Positions 29,956 through 39,780 of a stretch of 64,000 nt of DNA are shown in pieces (position 1 is the stretch's first letter; the number at the start of each line of letters is the position of its first letter). The DNA is taken from assembly GCA_964557005.1 (NCBI GenBank), contig CAZKYI010000001.1, positions 434,001 to 498,000 of the forward strand, written 5' to 3'. Source of the stretch: JBECKS01 sp964557005. Its GTDB lineage: Bacteria > Pseudomonadota > Gammaproteobacteria > Pseudomonadales > JBECKS01. The notes beneath the pieces were generated by a model. The model was not told the DNA's origin, did no database searches, and worked only from the letters and a program-made list of their open reading frames with translations. A program made the position numbers and the translations under genes.

Positions 29956-32730
29956 TTATAGTTTTTCCTGTAAATTGACAAGACGTGCAGCGAGTTCGCC
30001 ATCGAGTATGCTGAACAAGCCACCTTCGATAAAACACTGTTCAATGCGTTGTTGCACACTGTGCTCCTGTTTCGCGGTATTAAATTTTTTATTCAGTCTT
30101 TGCACCTGAATTTCCATGCGTATGCCTTGATCCTGAGCAGGAGAGGCGACATCCAGTTCAATTTCCAGTTCCACACACAGCCGTCTAATCGCGTCGTTAC
30201 GTTCCTGTATGAAAACCTGTGCATTTGAAGCTTGTGCAATTTTCTGTTGTGCCTGAATGATTTGCTTGCTTAAAGCATCACCTGGATTATTTTCCTGTAT
30301 TTTTCTTTCAATCTGGTTTTGAAATGTTTCAAAGTTGTTATTTGCCAATAATGCTTTTTCTGTTTCAGCCAGCGATTTGGAGAGTTCAAGCAGTTTGAGA
30401 AAGCGTTGGCTTTCTGTTTTTTGCCTGAAATTTTTCAGCTGTGTTTGAGCATGTTTTCTAGCTTTATCGAATTGCTTTTGAATATCCGTGCGTTTGCGCG
30501 GAATATTTTTCAGTTCATTAAATTCTGCACACAAACGATTATATTCCTGTTCAAATGCCTGCGCAGATTCCTTGTTGATGGTTTCCAGAGCTGTGCAAAT
30601 AGCGAGTGCCTGTTCGATGTCAGCTTTTTCCTTGCCTTTGAGTTGATCTTGCAGATGGTCGCGCTGATTAAATACGCTGTCACAGTGTGATTTGAAGCTT
30701 TTCCAAAGCGCATCATCTTCTTCACAGAAACCAATGTGCTTCCATTCCTGTTGCAGATTTTTGATTTGCTCAATAGCACTACGGTTATCTTCGAGTTCGG
30801 TAATTTTTTTTGCCTGTTCTATGAGTTTATTTTTGGCACCGAGATTGATTGCACGTTGCGGTTTGAGTTTTCGTTCAAATTTTTCAACCAGCTCATTGAA
30901 ATCATCATTCAATTTTTGAGCAGATGTGGGCAGAAGAAAGGCTTGCTCCCACTGATGTTTCAATCTTCTGAGTGCTTTTTCACAGCTATTCCAGTCAATC
31001 TCTTTTTTGTGTTCGGATGTTCGCTCGGCGCTGCCAAAGCTGGCTTCAAAAACCTGAGTGAGCTGTTCGAGCGTCGATTGTCTGATTTCAAGATTATGCT
31101 GTTTCTCTGCTTCTTTTTTATCAATCAGCTGTTTAACAGGCAGATAGGCTTGATCGCCTGCATCCTGAAAACGCTTCCAGAGTTTTTTCCCTTCATCATC
31201 TTTGGCAAAACCCAACTGTTTCCAGTCATCTTGAAGCTGTTTGATTTTTTCTTTTAACAGTTTGATTTTGGTTCTGGGCGCTTCGCGGCCAAGTGCTTCC
31301 ATCGCCTCGCATAATTCCTGTCGTTTTGGCAGCGTGGCAAAGGTGTACCAGTCGTCGAGTTTCTTTTTGTCTTCCTTGTAATTCTCCAGACGTTTTTGCA
31401 GGACTGCTTTTTGCTCGTCAGGGCAAAAGGGAAGCAATTCTTCGGCTTCCTTGATTAACCTGCCAACGGTGGCCAGTGCCTTGTTTTCCACTTCACTTTT
31501 GATATAGCCGGTTTTCTTGTCGAATTTGGCTTTGAATTCTTCCTGCATGTCCAAGCAAAGTTTTTCAAAATGTTTAAGCTTTTGTATTTGCTCATCGAGT
31601 TGTTTATGAAGCGCGGATTTAAAATTCTTTAAACGAGGGAATTGTTCACGTTCATTCTGAACGCTGTTTAATTGCGTGCGTATATTATCGAGTGTGGCGG
31701 AATCTGCTTTTTGGCGTTTATGGTTGCTGTTAAACAGTTCTTCAATTTGATTTATTTGCACGTCGAAGGCAGCAAGCCTGTCTGTATTGTGCAAATTGAG
31801 TTCTATATCAAAAACCGCTTTCAGGCTCTGGAAGCGTTCATAATCAAATGAAAATTCAGCAGGTGCCTGTAATTTATTTTCAACCGAGGCAATCAGCGCT
31901 TTAAGTGCTTCTACCTCAAGTGGTGAATTTTCAAGAAAAGCTTCAAGATGTTGTATGGATTTATCAAGGAAATTCTGGTTTTGGATTTTTAACGCAGCAT
32001 GCTGTTCCTGTTGTTGATGTTGCTCAACTTTGGTTTTGGCGATTGCGTTATAGCGCTCAATATTTTGTACTGCTTGTGATTCTGAAAGCCATTGCTGGAA
32101 TTTTTGATGGTAATTTTCTTCTCCAGCATCCGTCAGTGTGTTTAATTGCTGCCAGGCTTCATGCAAATGCTGCAACTTGCTTTCATACAGTGGTGCATAA
32201 CTGGAATTGGCGAGATGCTCAAAAGCCACCACAAGTTGTTCGGCTTGTGCAATCAGTTGTTCATTGTGTTTTTGTTTGTTATGTAATTGTTCTATTTTTT
32301 CCTTAATCAGCTGAGTGGTTTTTTTATCTTTATTCAGGCTTTGTTTTTCTATGTGTTTAAGCTCGTCAATGCTGGTGTATTGTTCCAGTAATTGCTGTTT
32401 GCAGGCTTCATTTTTATTGAGAAACAGCAATTCCAGTTTTTGCTGCTCTGAAAGCAAGGCTAGCAATGTATTCAGCAGAGATGTTTCGTTACAAAGTCTT
32501 GCCATGATAAACAGCAGGTCTGATTGTTTTTGCTCGTCCAATAACTTAATCAGTTCCAGCGTTTGTGTTTTTTGCTTTTCTTCCTGACTATTTAAAATGT
32601 CTGTAATTTTTTCACTCAGCTTCAGTTGAGCTTCATGATTTGCCTGAACATACATTTCGAGCAGGGTTTTGAGATCATTTATTTTTTCAGCGTTTGGCTC
32701 GATGAGGGATTGCGTGATTTTCTTGAACAT
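29956..32730 (-). CDS. DUF349-domain coiled-coil protein
   Basis: 924 residues, almost entirely helical and rich in Glu, Lys, Gln and Leu, with long coiled-coil stretches. At least three DUF349 modules can be seen in the second half, each with a LQ-DWK--G----D--LW--F pattern: LQDDWKQLGFAKDDEGKKLW, LKHQWEQAFLLP and LQQEWKHIGFCEEDDALW. The family is widespread in proteobacteria and its function is unknown to me. It probably forms an operon with the abutting lspA-like gene. No signal peptide, so cytoplasmic. Confidence 0.82.
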   Translation of the reverse strand: MFKKITQSLIEPNAEKINDLKTLLEMYVQANHEAQLKLSEKITDILNSQEEKQKTQTLELIKLLDEQKQSDLLFIMARLCNETSLLNTLLALLSEQQKLELLFLNKNEACKQQLLEQYTSIDELKHIEKQSLNKDKKTTQLIKEKIEQLHNKQKHNEQLIAQAEQLVVAFEHLANSSYAPLYESKLQHLHEAWQQLNTLTDAGEENYHQKFQQWLSESQAVQNIERYNAIAKTKVEQHQQQEQHAALKIQNQNFLDKSIQHLEAFLENSPLEVEALKALIASVENKLQAPAEFSFDYERFQSLKAVFDIELNLHNTDRLAAFDVQINQIEELFNSNHKRQKADSATLDNIRTQLNSVQNEREQFPRLKNFKSALHKQLDEQIQKLKHFEKLCLDMQEEFKAKFDKKTGYIKSEVENKALATVGRLIKEAEELLPFCPDEQKAVLQKRLENYKEDKKKLDDWYTFATLPKRQELCEAMEALGREAPRTKIKLLKEKIKQLQDDWKQLGFAKDDEGKKLWKRFQDAGDQAYLPVKQLIDKKEAEKQHNLEIRQSTLEQLTQVFEASFGSAERTSEHKKEIDWNSCEKALRRLKHQWEQAFLLPTSAQKLNDDFNELVEKFERKLKPQRAINLGAKNKLIEQAKKITELEDNRSAIEQIKNLQQEWKHIGFCEEDDALWKSFKSHCDSVFNQRDHLQDQLKGKEKADIEQALAICTALETINKESAQAFEQEYNRLCAEFNELKNIPRKRTDIQKQFDKARKHAQTQLKNFRQKTESQRFLKLLELSKSLAETEKALLANNNFETFQNQIERKIQENNPGDALSKQIIQAQQKIAQASNAQVFIQERNDAIRRLCVELEIELDVASPAQDQGIRMEIQVQRLNKKFNTAKQEHSVQQRIEQCFIEGGLFSILDGELAARLVNLQEKL

Positions 32731-32810
32731 ATTGGAACAAATAATGGATTTCTGAATGGATTTTGGGAAACCGATGATACAAGAATCTGATAGTGAAAAG
32801 TATGCCCGCT

Positions 32811-33488
32811 TTAAAACGGTGCTTCATTTTTTATGGTCATTAGTGTGCCATTTTCAGGATGTTCAAAGCTGATTTCACATGCGTGTAATAGCAGGCGTTT
32901 TGAAGCTGCCAAAGCGTGTTCATGGGCATACATGTCGCAGCCCAGAATGGGGTGGCCAATTTGTCTGCAATGAATGCGCAGTTGATGCGAGCGTCCCGTC
33001 ACAGGAAACAAGGCAAGGCGTGTTGCCTGTGTGGGTTCATCAAAGCCAAGATTATGATAATGCGTGAGTGCTGCTTTGCCATTTTCAAAGTGAACGATTT
33101 GCAGGGGTCGGTTTTCCCAGTCGGCCTTGAGTGGTAAATCAATACTGCCGCAAGTTTCCTGAACTTTTCCCCACACCAGAGCCTCGTAACGCTTTTTAAT
33201 TTTGCGCTCCTGAAATTGTCGGGCAATGTGGCTCATGGCGCTGCGTTTGATGGGGACAATTAACAGCCCTGAGGTATCCAGATCCAGGCGATGAACAATC
33301 ACCGCTTCGGGAAATTTTTCTTGCAGGCGTGTAATCACGCAGTCTTTGTTTTCGGGTGCGCGTCCTGGCACGGTGAGCAGAAATTCAGGCTTGTTTACAA
33401 CCAGCAGGGCATCATCCTGATACAGAATTTCCACTTCCTTGTCACATTTCGGAACGATGTAATAAGGCTGCCCGTCTTGCTGGTTCAT
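32811..33488 (-). CDS. rluA: Dual-specificity RNA pseudouridine synthase (23S rRNA / tRNA)
   Basis: 225 residues from the ATG at 33488 (GTG at 33494 is possible). RluA makes pseudouridine 746 in 23S rRNA and 32 in some tRNAs. The catalytic Asp is in VIVHRLDLDTSGLLIV. Other features match the short RluA branch: ILYQDDALLVVNKP, LLTVPGR-PENKD, PVTGRSHQLRIH--QIGHPILG. It directly follows cmoB on the same strand, so several RNA-modification genes sit together. Confidence 0.92.
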   Translation of the reverse strand: MNQQDGQPYYIVPKCDKEVEILYQDDALLVVNKPEFLLTVPGRAPENKDCVITRLQEKFPEAVIVHRLDLDTSGLLIVPIKRSAMSHIARQFQERKIKKRYEALVWGKVQETCGSIDLPLKADWENRPLQIVHFENGKAALTHYHNLGFDEPTQATRLALFPVTGRSHQLRIHCRQIGHPILGCDMYAHEHALAASKRLLLHACEISFEHPENGTLMTIKNEAPF

Positions 33489-33499
33489 GTGCACGGTTG

Positions 33500-34489
33500 C
33501 TATTGAAAGCGTGCGTCCTTATTGGCGCGAAGTGTGGCACGCAAGGGAGCAGGGTAGCCTTCAATGGTGAGTGAGCTATCTTGCGGGTCGAGAAAATCTT
33601 TCAGTGATTGTGCTTTTACCCAGGGCGTAACACGTTGTTCTTCGATGCTGGTCTGATTGATGTCGAGCACTTCAATATTGATAAAGCCCAAACGTTCCAG
33701 CCATTGTTTTAACAAGTCGATGCTCGGCAGAAAAAATACATTGCGCATTTGTGCGTAACGGTCTTTGGGAAACAGAACATTGTGATTGGCTTGATTGATG
33801 ATGAGTGTTTCCAGTACCAGTTGTCCTTCAGGTTTGAGGACATTACGAAGTTCAATTAAATGATCAAGAGGAGAGCGGCGATGATACAGCACACCCATTG
33901 AGAACACGGTGTCAAAGGCTGAAAGTTGTTCAGGCAAATCTTCACTGCGCAATGGCAGAAAGTGAACAGGTTCTTTTTGTAAATATTTTTTAATGCACAG
34001 AAACTGTTGCCAGAATAACAAGGAAGGATCAATGCCCAGTACAAACTTCGCCCCCGCTTCACGCATGCGCCAAAGGTGATAACCACTGCCACAACCGACA
34101 TCCAGAACACGGTGCCCTTGCAAGGGTTGAATCGCATGTTGCAAGCGTTGCCACTTCCAGTCAGAGCGCCATTCGGTATCGATATGCACACCAAAAATTT
34201 CGTAAGGGCCTTTTCGCCACGGGCACAAACCCATCAGTTGTTGTTCAAGTGTTTGACGGGTTTGGTGTGAAATATCTGTAGTGCTGCCAATGCGAATGAT
34301 GTCTGCCAGTGAATAGCTCAATTCATTTTGAATATCAGGCAGGGCGTTCACAACCGCTTGCCATTCGGCGAGATGGCCATGATTGAGCAAGCCAATATTT
34401 TTTTGCAGAGTGGATTCCAGATGCACCAACCATGAATCAAAAGTTTTTTCTTGAGCAAGTGCGGTGAGGCAATCTTCAAAATAGTTCAT
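33500..34489 (-). CDS. cmoB: tRNA U34 carboxymethyltransferase
   Basis: 329 residues. CmoB uses carboxy-SAM to turn 5-hydroxyuridine at tRNA position 34 into cmo5U. Seen: the N-terminal domain with PWRKGPYEIFGVHIDTEWRSDWKW, the SAM-binding loop LDVGCGSGYHLWRM, and SMGVLYHRRSPLDHL. The gene overlaps cmoA by 4 bp, the normal arrangement. Confidence 0.96.
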   Translation of the reverse strand: MNYFEDCLTALAQEKTFDSWLVHLESTLQKNIGLLNHGHLAEWQAVVNALPDIQNELSYSLADIIRIGSTTDISHQTRQTLEQQLMGLCPWRKGPYEIFGVHIDTEWRSDWKWQRLQHAIQPLQGHRVLDVGCGSGYHLWRMREAGAKFVLGIDPSLLFWQQFLCIKKYLQKEPVHFLPLRSEDLPEQLSAFDTVFSMGVLYHRRSPLDHLIELRNVLKPEGQLVLETLIINQANHNVLFPKDRYAQMRNVFFLPSIDLLKQWLERLGFINIEVLDINQTSIEEQRVTPWVKAQSLKDFLDPQDSSLTIEGYPAPLRATLRANKDARFQ

Positions 34490-35223
34490 GACTTTATGGC
34501 AATGAATGAGCAGAAGTTAAAGCATTGGAACCATAAACTTGCTTGTGAAAAACCTGCCAGTTTTAATCGTTGCAGATGTTCCGCTTCGCTGTCTCTAATC
34601 AAAACATTTTCCAGTGCAGAACGCTTCTGGCTGATTTCAAGTTCGCTGTAACCATTGGCTCGTTTGAAATCGTGGTGTAGCTCGGACAATAAAATATCCT
34701 TTTGATTATCGAAAGAAATTTTCTCGGAAAGAATGAGAATGCCGCCAGAATGCAAACCTTTGAAGATGTTGTTAATCAGGGTTTGTCTGGATGCGGGTTG
34801 AATAAATTGCAGGGTGAAATTCAGATTGATGATGGAAGCATTTTCATAAACCTGTGTTTCAACATCTTCGCAACGCAACTGATAATTTTGTTCCAGTTGA
34901 TTATCTTTGATGAATTGTGCGAGATGGATTTCTGCTTGCTCTATCATGGCTGTGGAGTTGTCGATGCCAATGAGCGTGATTTGTTTTCCCTGAATGTGTG
35001 GCAACATGCTGATACAACTTGCACCGAGTGAACAGCCAAGATCATAAATACGGGTGTTCTGTTGAGCATAGCGCTTGCTGACTATGCCAATCATTTCCTG
35101 AATCAGCGCATAACCTGGCACCGAGCGTTTAAGCATGTCAGGAAACACCGCTGCAACAGTTTCATCGAAACGAAAAGGCGCGATTTCCTCAAGACTGCGT
35201 GTGTAAATCTGGTCTTTTTGCAT
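34486..35223 (-). CDS. cmoA: Carboxy-S-adenosyl-L-methionine synthase
   Basis: 245 residues. CmoA makes carboxy-SAM from SAM and prephenate. Seen: FDETVAAVFPDMLKRSVPGY, the SAM loop IYDLGCSLGASCISM, and NLNFTLQFIQPA. It is the upstream partner of cmoB. The preceding DUF3108 gene on the same strand stops 2 bp before its start. Confidence 0.96.
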   Translation of the reverse strand: MQKDQIYTRSLEEIAPFRFDETVAAVFPDMLKRSVPGYALIQEMIGIVSKRYAQQNTRIYDLGCSLGASCISMLPHIQGKQITLIGIDNSTAMIEQAEIHLAQFIKDNQLEQNYQLRCEDVETQVYENASIINLNFTLQFIQPASRQTLINNIFKGLHSGGILILSEKISFDNQKDILLSELHHDFKRANGYSELEISQKRSALENVLIRDSEAEHLQRLKLAGFSQASLWFQCFNFCSFIAIKS

Positions 35224-35225
35224 AA

Positions 35226-35972
35226 TCAGGGGTTGAGTTTGAGAATGTCCAGGCTATAGCTGTCATCTTTATCGTGCTGGGTAAATTTCACCAGCAGAAA
35301 ATCATGTGCTTGTGAAAACCAGATATGGCTTTGCTCTTGTTCTTTTTGCGAGGAACGAATGCGTTCGAGTTTAACGCTTTGAATTTCCCCAAGTCTGGTT
35401 TTGAGTTTTTCAAAAGCTACTACTTCAAATTGATAAGGTTTGCTTCTACCTTTGGTTCTGACGCTGTAGGAAAAATTATCGCCTATGTTTAATTTTTCGG
35501 CATTTTTCAATTCGCAACGTAAAGCTTCCTGATAACTCAGTTCATCATAGAATACTTCCTCAATGGGAAAGCTGTTTGATTGTTCATCTTTCACTTCATA
35601 AAAGGCTTGTTTGTTGTAATCAAAATTCAGGCTGTATCTTTTTCTCTTGCCAAGTACCGTATGTTTGTAATCGTAGTGGTGTGATTTGACCAAACATGAG
35701 TTGTTTTCAAAACTGAACACGGATTGTTGTTCTATGCTGGCGAGCATCACCGATGCTTTTTGAGAGATGCTGGCATTGAGTTTATCAACACTGAAAACGC
35801 GATTGGCTTTTGCACTGACTTTGTATTTGCTCGATTTGATTTGATATTCCGCCTGATAGGCTTGAGGCAGATGAATTATGCGAGCTGGTTTTGTTTCATT
35901 TGTATTTGCAAAAGCGATAGCACTGAAACCAATCACACTCATCAAAGCAAGGATTGTTTTATTGTTTAACAT
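35226..35972 (-). CDS. DUF3108-domain secreted protein (second copy)
   Basis: About 248 residues from the ATG at 35972, which sits 14 bp inside purN. A signal peptide (cleavage near AIAFA-N) is followed by the same beta-rich domain as at 20284-21018, with Y-IKSSKYKVSAKANR, SYQEALRCEL and TRLGEIQSVKLERI. The two copies share layout more than sequence. DUF3108 proteins often follow purN in gammaproteobacteria. Function unknown; outer-membrane or periplasmic location is likely. Confidence 0.78.
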   Translation of the reverse strand: MLNNKTILALMSVIGFSAIAFANTNETKPARIIHLPQAYQAEYQIKSSKYKVSAKANRVFSVDKLNASISQKASVMLASIEQQSVFSFENNSCLVKSHHYDYKHTVLGKRKRYSLNFDYNKQAFYEVKDEQSNSFPIEEVFYDELSYQEALRCELKNAEKLNIGDNFSYSVRTKGRSKPYQFEVVAFEKLKTRLGEIQSVKLERIRSSQKEQEQSHIWFSQAHDFLLVKFTQHDKDDSYSLDILKLNP

Positions 35973-36597
35973 GCGCTTTCTCCACATCTGTCAGCAACTC
36001 ACCATTCTGAAATTTTACCTTGCCTTGTGCAATCCACTGGATAACTTCAGGAAAGAGTTGATGCTCCAGAACCTGTACTTTTTTTTTCAGACTGTGTTCC
36101 GTATCACAGGGTTCAATGGCGCAGCTTGCCTGTGCAATGATGGGGCCGCCATCCAGCTCTTTGGTCACAAAATGCACACTGCACCCATGAAATTGTTCAC
36201 CCGCTTCAAGCGCACGACGATGTGTATCCAGCCCTTTAAATTTTGGTAGCAAAGACGGATGAATGTTAATCAGCTTGCCTTGAAAATCATCTACAAAGTT
36301 TTCGCTGAGAATGCGCATATAGCCTGCAAGCACAACAAGGTCTATATCAAATGTGCGAAGATGTTTGCTTAAATGGCTGTCAAACTCTGCGCGTGAATTA
36401 AAGTTTGCAGGTGCGAAGTGAAAGGTATGAATGTGATGTTGGTGGGCAATTTCAAGCCCGCCTGCATTTGCCTTGTCACTGCCTACGGCAATGATGTGTG
36501 CATTGAGCTGGCCATTTTCAATGCTGTGAATAATTGCCTGAAGGTTGGAGCCTGTACCCGAAAGTAAAACAGCCAGTCGCAGGGGTTTGGAGGGCAT
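35959..36597 (-). CDS. purN: Phosphoribosylglycinamide formyltransferase
   Basis: 212 residues from the ATG at 36597, 10 bp behind purM. The frame can be extended to 36672 but that part overlaps purM. It transfers a formyl group from formyl-tetrahydrofolate to GAR in purine synthesis. Seen: LAVLLSGTGSNLQAII, LAGYMRILS, and NIHPSLLPKFKGLDTHRRAL with the catalytic Asn-His pair, then HFVTKELDGGPII. Normal length. Confidence 0.97.
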   Translation of the reverse strand: MPSKPLRLAVLLSGTGSNLQAIIHSIENGQLNAHIIAVGSDKANAGGLEIAHQHHIHTFHFAPANFNSRAEFDSHLSKHLRTFDIDLVVLAGYMRILSENFVDDFQGKLINIHPSLLPKFKGLDTHRRALEAGEQFHGCSVHFVTKELDGGPIIAQASCAIEPCDTEHSLKKKVQVLEHQLFPEVIQWIAQGKVKFQNGELLTDVEKAHVKQ

Positions 36598-36607
36598 GGC
36601 TTGAAAA

Positions 36608-37654
36608 TCAGAAGGACATATTGAGATAACAAACACGTTCACCCGAAGTGGTGGCGGTTTTGATTTCTCCAATCACCTGGGCACTTTCGCCAGCTTCGGA
36701 AAAATGTGCGAGTGTTTTATCACAATCGTTGGCATCTACCACTACAATCATGCCAATGCCACAGTTGAAAGTGAGCAGCATGTCTTCAGCACTCACGTTG
36801 CCAAGTTTTTGCAACCATACAAAACATTCGGGGAGTTGCCACGCCGCCACGTTAATTTCGGCAATGCAGTTTTCAGGTAATACGCGCGGCAGATTTTCAG
36901 TAATGCCACCACCAGTGATGTGTGCCAGTGCATGAATGTCGATGGTTTCGAGTGCTGCTAACACTGGCTTCACGTAGATTTTTGTGGGTGCCAATAAGCT
37001 GGCCATGAGCGTTTGATTATTTTTTGCCGAAGGGTCACGTTCGAGTATTTTGCGAATCAGCGAGAAGCCATTGGAGTGTGGGCCAGAGGAAGCCAGCCCG
37101 ATAATCTTGTCTCCAGCTTTGACCTTGCTGCCATCAATGATGGCATCGCGTTCCACCACGCCGACGCAGAATCCGGCCAAATCGTAGTCTTCACCCTGAT
37201 ACATGCCAGGCATTTCAGCAGTTTCTCCGCCAATCAGGGCGCAGTTTGCCTGCTTGCAACCTTCACCAATGCCTTGCACGACTTCGGCAGCCATATCGAC
37301 ATTGAGTTTGCCAGTTGCGTAATAATCGAGGAAAAACAGGGGTTCGGCACCGCTAACAATCAAATCATTCACACACATGGCAACCAGATCAATGCCGATG
37401 CTGTCGTGCTTGTTAAGTGTCATTGCCAGTTTGAGTTTGGTGCCGACACCATCGGTGCCAGATACCAGAACCGGATTTTTATATTTTTGAGGCAGGCTGC
37501 ATAAGGCACCGAATCCGCCCAAACCGCCAATGACTTCAGGGCGTTGGGTGGCCTTGCTCACCGATTTAATGCGTTCAACCAGCGCATTACCAGCAGCAAT
37601 ATCAACGCCTGCATCTTTGTAGCTCAGTGGAGAAGTTTGGTCTTGGGTAGTCAT
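36608..37654 (-). CDS. purM: Phosphoribosylformylglycinamidine cyclo-ligase
   Basis: 348 residues. PurM closes the imidazole ring of FGAM to give AIR. Seen: the start SYKDAGVDIAAGNALVERI, LVSGTDGVGTKLKLA, ALIGGETAEMPGMY, SSGPHSNGFSLIRK and AHITGGGITENLPRVLP. It leads a purM-purN operon and diverges from the DUF2066 gene, a conserved gammaproteobacterial order. Confidence 0.97.
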   Translation of the reverse strand: MTTQDQTSPLSYKDAGVDIAAGNALVERIKSVSKATQRPEVIGGLGGFGALCSLPQKYKNPVLVSGTDGVGTKLKLAMTLNKHDSIGIDLVAMCVNDLIVSGAEPLFFLDYYATGKLNVDMAAEVVQGIGEGCKQANCALIGGETAEMPGMYQGEDYDLAGFCVGVVERDAIIDGSKVKAGDKIIGLASSGPHSNGFSLIRKILERDPSAKNNQTLMASLLAPTKIYVKPVLAALETIDIHALAHITGGGITENLPRVLPENCIAEINVAAWQLPECFVWLQKLGNVSAEDMLLTFNCGIGMIVVVDANDCDKTLAHFSEAGESAQVIGEIKTATTSGERVCYLNMSF

Positions 37655-37815
37655 GGGATAAGGCGCTCAGGCTTGGGCTGGAAATGCGCGATTTTACCTG
37701 ATGGGCTGCACTTCTTAAATGCTTTTTACGGGCTTGCCTGAACGGCTATGTGCTTGATTCACAGAAATAAAATCCGTATGGTGCGCTGCATGATTCAAGC
37801 AAGCGGAGTTCAGGT

Positions 37816-39060
37816 TTGACTTCTTTTTCAAGGCCAATTTTTTCTATTTTTTTGCTTGCCTGGCCTGCCGCACTGATTTTCTTTTTTACTGTTGTTTTTT
37901 CTCTTTTTTCTGAGCCGAGTATCGCACTTGAGCCTGAACAGGCAGGCACGGTGCAGATTGCTGTGAAAGATGAAAGTAATGAAGAGCGTTGGCGTGCCAA
38001 TTATCTTGGTTTGAAGGAAGTGATGTTAAAGCTGAATGGCAAGCCTGAGCTTTTAAACAGTGAACAAGCCGAGCGCATTCTCAAACAAAATTCCCGCTAC
38101 TTGCTGCAATTCAGTTACGACACTTTGAACAGAAATCAAAATCCGCTTTTTTTTGAAGAACTGGATTTGGGCGAAGGTGTTGATACCAGTGCTATCGAAA
38201 GCATCAAAGTGTTAAAACAGATTTTTGATGTGCAGCTGCTCATTAAGCATATGCAAGATGAAGGTATGCCGGTGTGGGGTTTGCGCCGCCCTGAAATCAT
38301 GTTCTGGTGGGTGAGCGAAGAACAGGGACAAAGACAGGTGGTATCGGATTTGGCCGAGCTTGAATGGGAAGCGCGTTTTAATCAGAAAAGCCTGCGATTT
38401 TTTGCTGATAAACGGGGTTTGCCGCTGCGTTTACCTTTAATGGATTTGCAAGATCAGAATGCGATTCGTGTGAGTGATATTTGGGGTGGTTATCTGGAAG
38501 CACTTGAGCAGGCGAGTAGCCGTTACAAGCTCGACATCTGGGTGGTGGGAAAAAATTATTACAGCGAGGGAGAGTGGCAAGCAAACTGGAGTGTGCATTT
38601 ATTTGGTCAGCAACGCGCATTCAAGGCGAGCAGCCATGATTTGAGAGCCTTGCAAAAACGGGTGGTGAATCACTTGAGTGAATTGATGGCGCAGGAGTTT
38701 TCTGTGAGCGCAGGCCGCTCAAAAAGTGATGTGCTGCTTGAGGTGCGTGGTGTCAATTCCATTCAAAAGTTCAATGCGCTGCAATCTTATCTGAAAGAGA
38801 TTTTTTTGATTGAACGTGTGCAACTGCTTTCTGTAAAAGCGGATCAGGCGCGCTTCAAACTGGTTTTAAAAGAAGAGCAAGATAAATTGGAAAGATTGTT
38901 TCATCTGAACAAGCGACTGGCTCCGCTCACGCTCAACACACAAACAAAACCAGCTTTTGCCACACCCGTTTCAGAGCAAACTGAGCCAGTGATTGAAGAT
39001 GTCAGTCAAGATGCACCTGCACAGGAAAGTTTGCCTGTGTTGCGCTATGAATGGCTGTAG
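37816..39060 (+). CDS. DUF2066-domain protein
   Basis: 414 residues from a TTG at 37816 with GGAG 7 bp upstream. A hydrophobic N-terminal segment (about 10-35) is probably a signal anchor. The body is typical of DUF2066 proteins by its RW-ANYLGLKEVMLKLNG start, Q-LRLPLMDLQD and the long C-terminal half with repeated Leu/Gln pairs. Function unknown; the gene lies between purM and hda in many gammaproteobacteria. Here the usual intervening perM gene is absent and hda follows after 14 bp. Confidence 0.8.
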   Translation: MTSFSRPIFSIFLLAWPAALIFFFTVVFSLFSEPSIALEPEQAGTVQIAVKDESNEERWRANYLGLKEVMLKLNGKPELLNSEQAERILKQNSRYLLQFSYDTLNRNQNPLFFEELDLGEGVDTSAIESIKVLKQIFDVQLLIKHMQDEGMPVWGLRRPEIMFWWVSEEQGQRQVVSDLAELEWEARFNQKSLRFFADKRGLPLRLPLMDLQDQNAIRVSDIWGGYLEALEQASSRYKLDIWVVGKNYYSEGEWQANWSVHLFGQQRAFKASSHDLRALQKRVVNHLSELMAQEFSVSAGRSKSDVLLEVRGVNSIQKFNALQSYLKEIFLIERVQLLSVKADQARFKLVLKEEQDKLERLFHLNKRLAPLTLNTQTKPAFATPVSEQTEPVIEDVSQDAPAQESLPVLRYEWL

Positions 39061-39077
39061 TGTGACTGGCAATCGTG

Positions 39078-39776
39078 ATGCAAGAACAACTGCTGCTGGA
39101 TATTCGTTTTAAGCTGGAACAAAGCTTCGATACTTTTGTTGCAGGCGAAAACACTTTTTTACTTGAGCAACTGGCACAGCTTCAACACATTCACCCGGGT
39201 ATTTTGTTGTGGGGCGCTCAGGGTAACGGCAAAAGCCATTTGTTAAATGCAGCTGCGATGGCATTTCAGCGCAACTTTCCTGAATCGGGTATTGCTTTCA
39301 TACCGTTTCATTTGCAAGCGACACAGGATTTTCCAGTGGACATCGTGCAGGGTTTGGAGCGATGTCGTTTGATTTGTCTTGATAATATCGATGGCGTATT
39401 CGGTGACTCAAAGTGGGAAAATGCCTTGTTTCATTTATTTAATCGAAGCGTCGATAGCGGCACCTGTTTATTGGTGAGTATGCGTGAGCCGCTTAACGCG
39501 CAAGCGATTGTGCTGCCTGATTTGCGTTCCAGATTAGGCAATTTAATGAACTTTGAGCTGAAGCCTTTGTCGGGTGATGATGCGGTAAAACGCATTCAGT
39601 TATTGGCTCGGCAGCGAGGTATCAAGCTGGAAGGCGAAGTGCTAAATTACATTGCCAACAGGGGGCCAAGGGATATATCGGCTTTAAATCACCTGCTTGA
39701 TACGCTCGACAAGGAAAGTCTCAAAGCAAAGCGCAGCATTACAGTGCCTTTTTTAAAGCAATTCGTAGAATGGTGA
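39078..39776 (+). CDS. hda: DnaA regulatory inactivator
   Basis: 232 residues. Hda is a AAA+ protein that, with the sliding clamp, stimulates ATP hydrolysis on DnaA and stops re-initiation. The N-terminal QLLLDIRFK resembles the clamp-binding motif (QL--D--). The P-loop is LWGAQGNGKSHLLNAAA, Walker B is LICLDNIDG, and the Arg finger region is LPDLRSRLG. The start is taken at ATG 39078; a GTG at 39075 is equally in frame. Confidence 0.95.
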   Translation: MQEQLLLDIRFKLEQSFDTFVAGENTFLLEQLAQLQHIHPGILLWGAQGNGKSHLLNAAAMAFQRNFPESGIAFIPFHLQATQDFPVDIVQGLERCRLICLDNIDGVFGDSKWENALFHLFNRSVDSGTCLLVSMREPLNAQAIVLPDLRSRLGNLMNFELKPLSGDDAVKRIQLLARQRGIKLEGEVLNYIANRGPRDISALNHLLDTLDKESLKAKRSITVPFLKQFVEW

Positions 39777-39780
39777 AGCG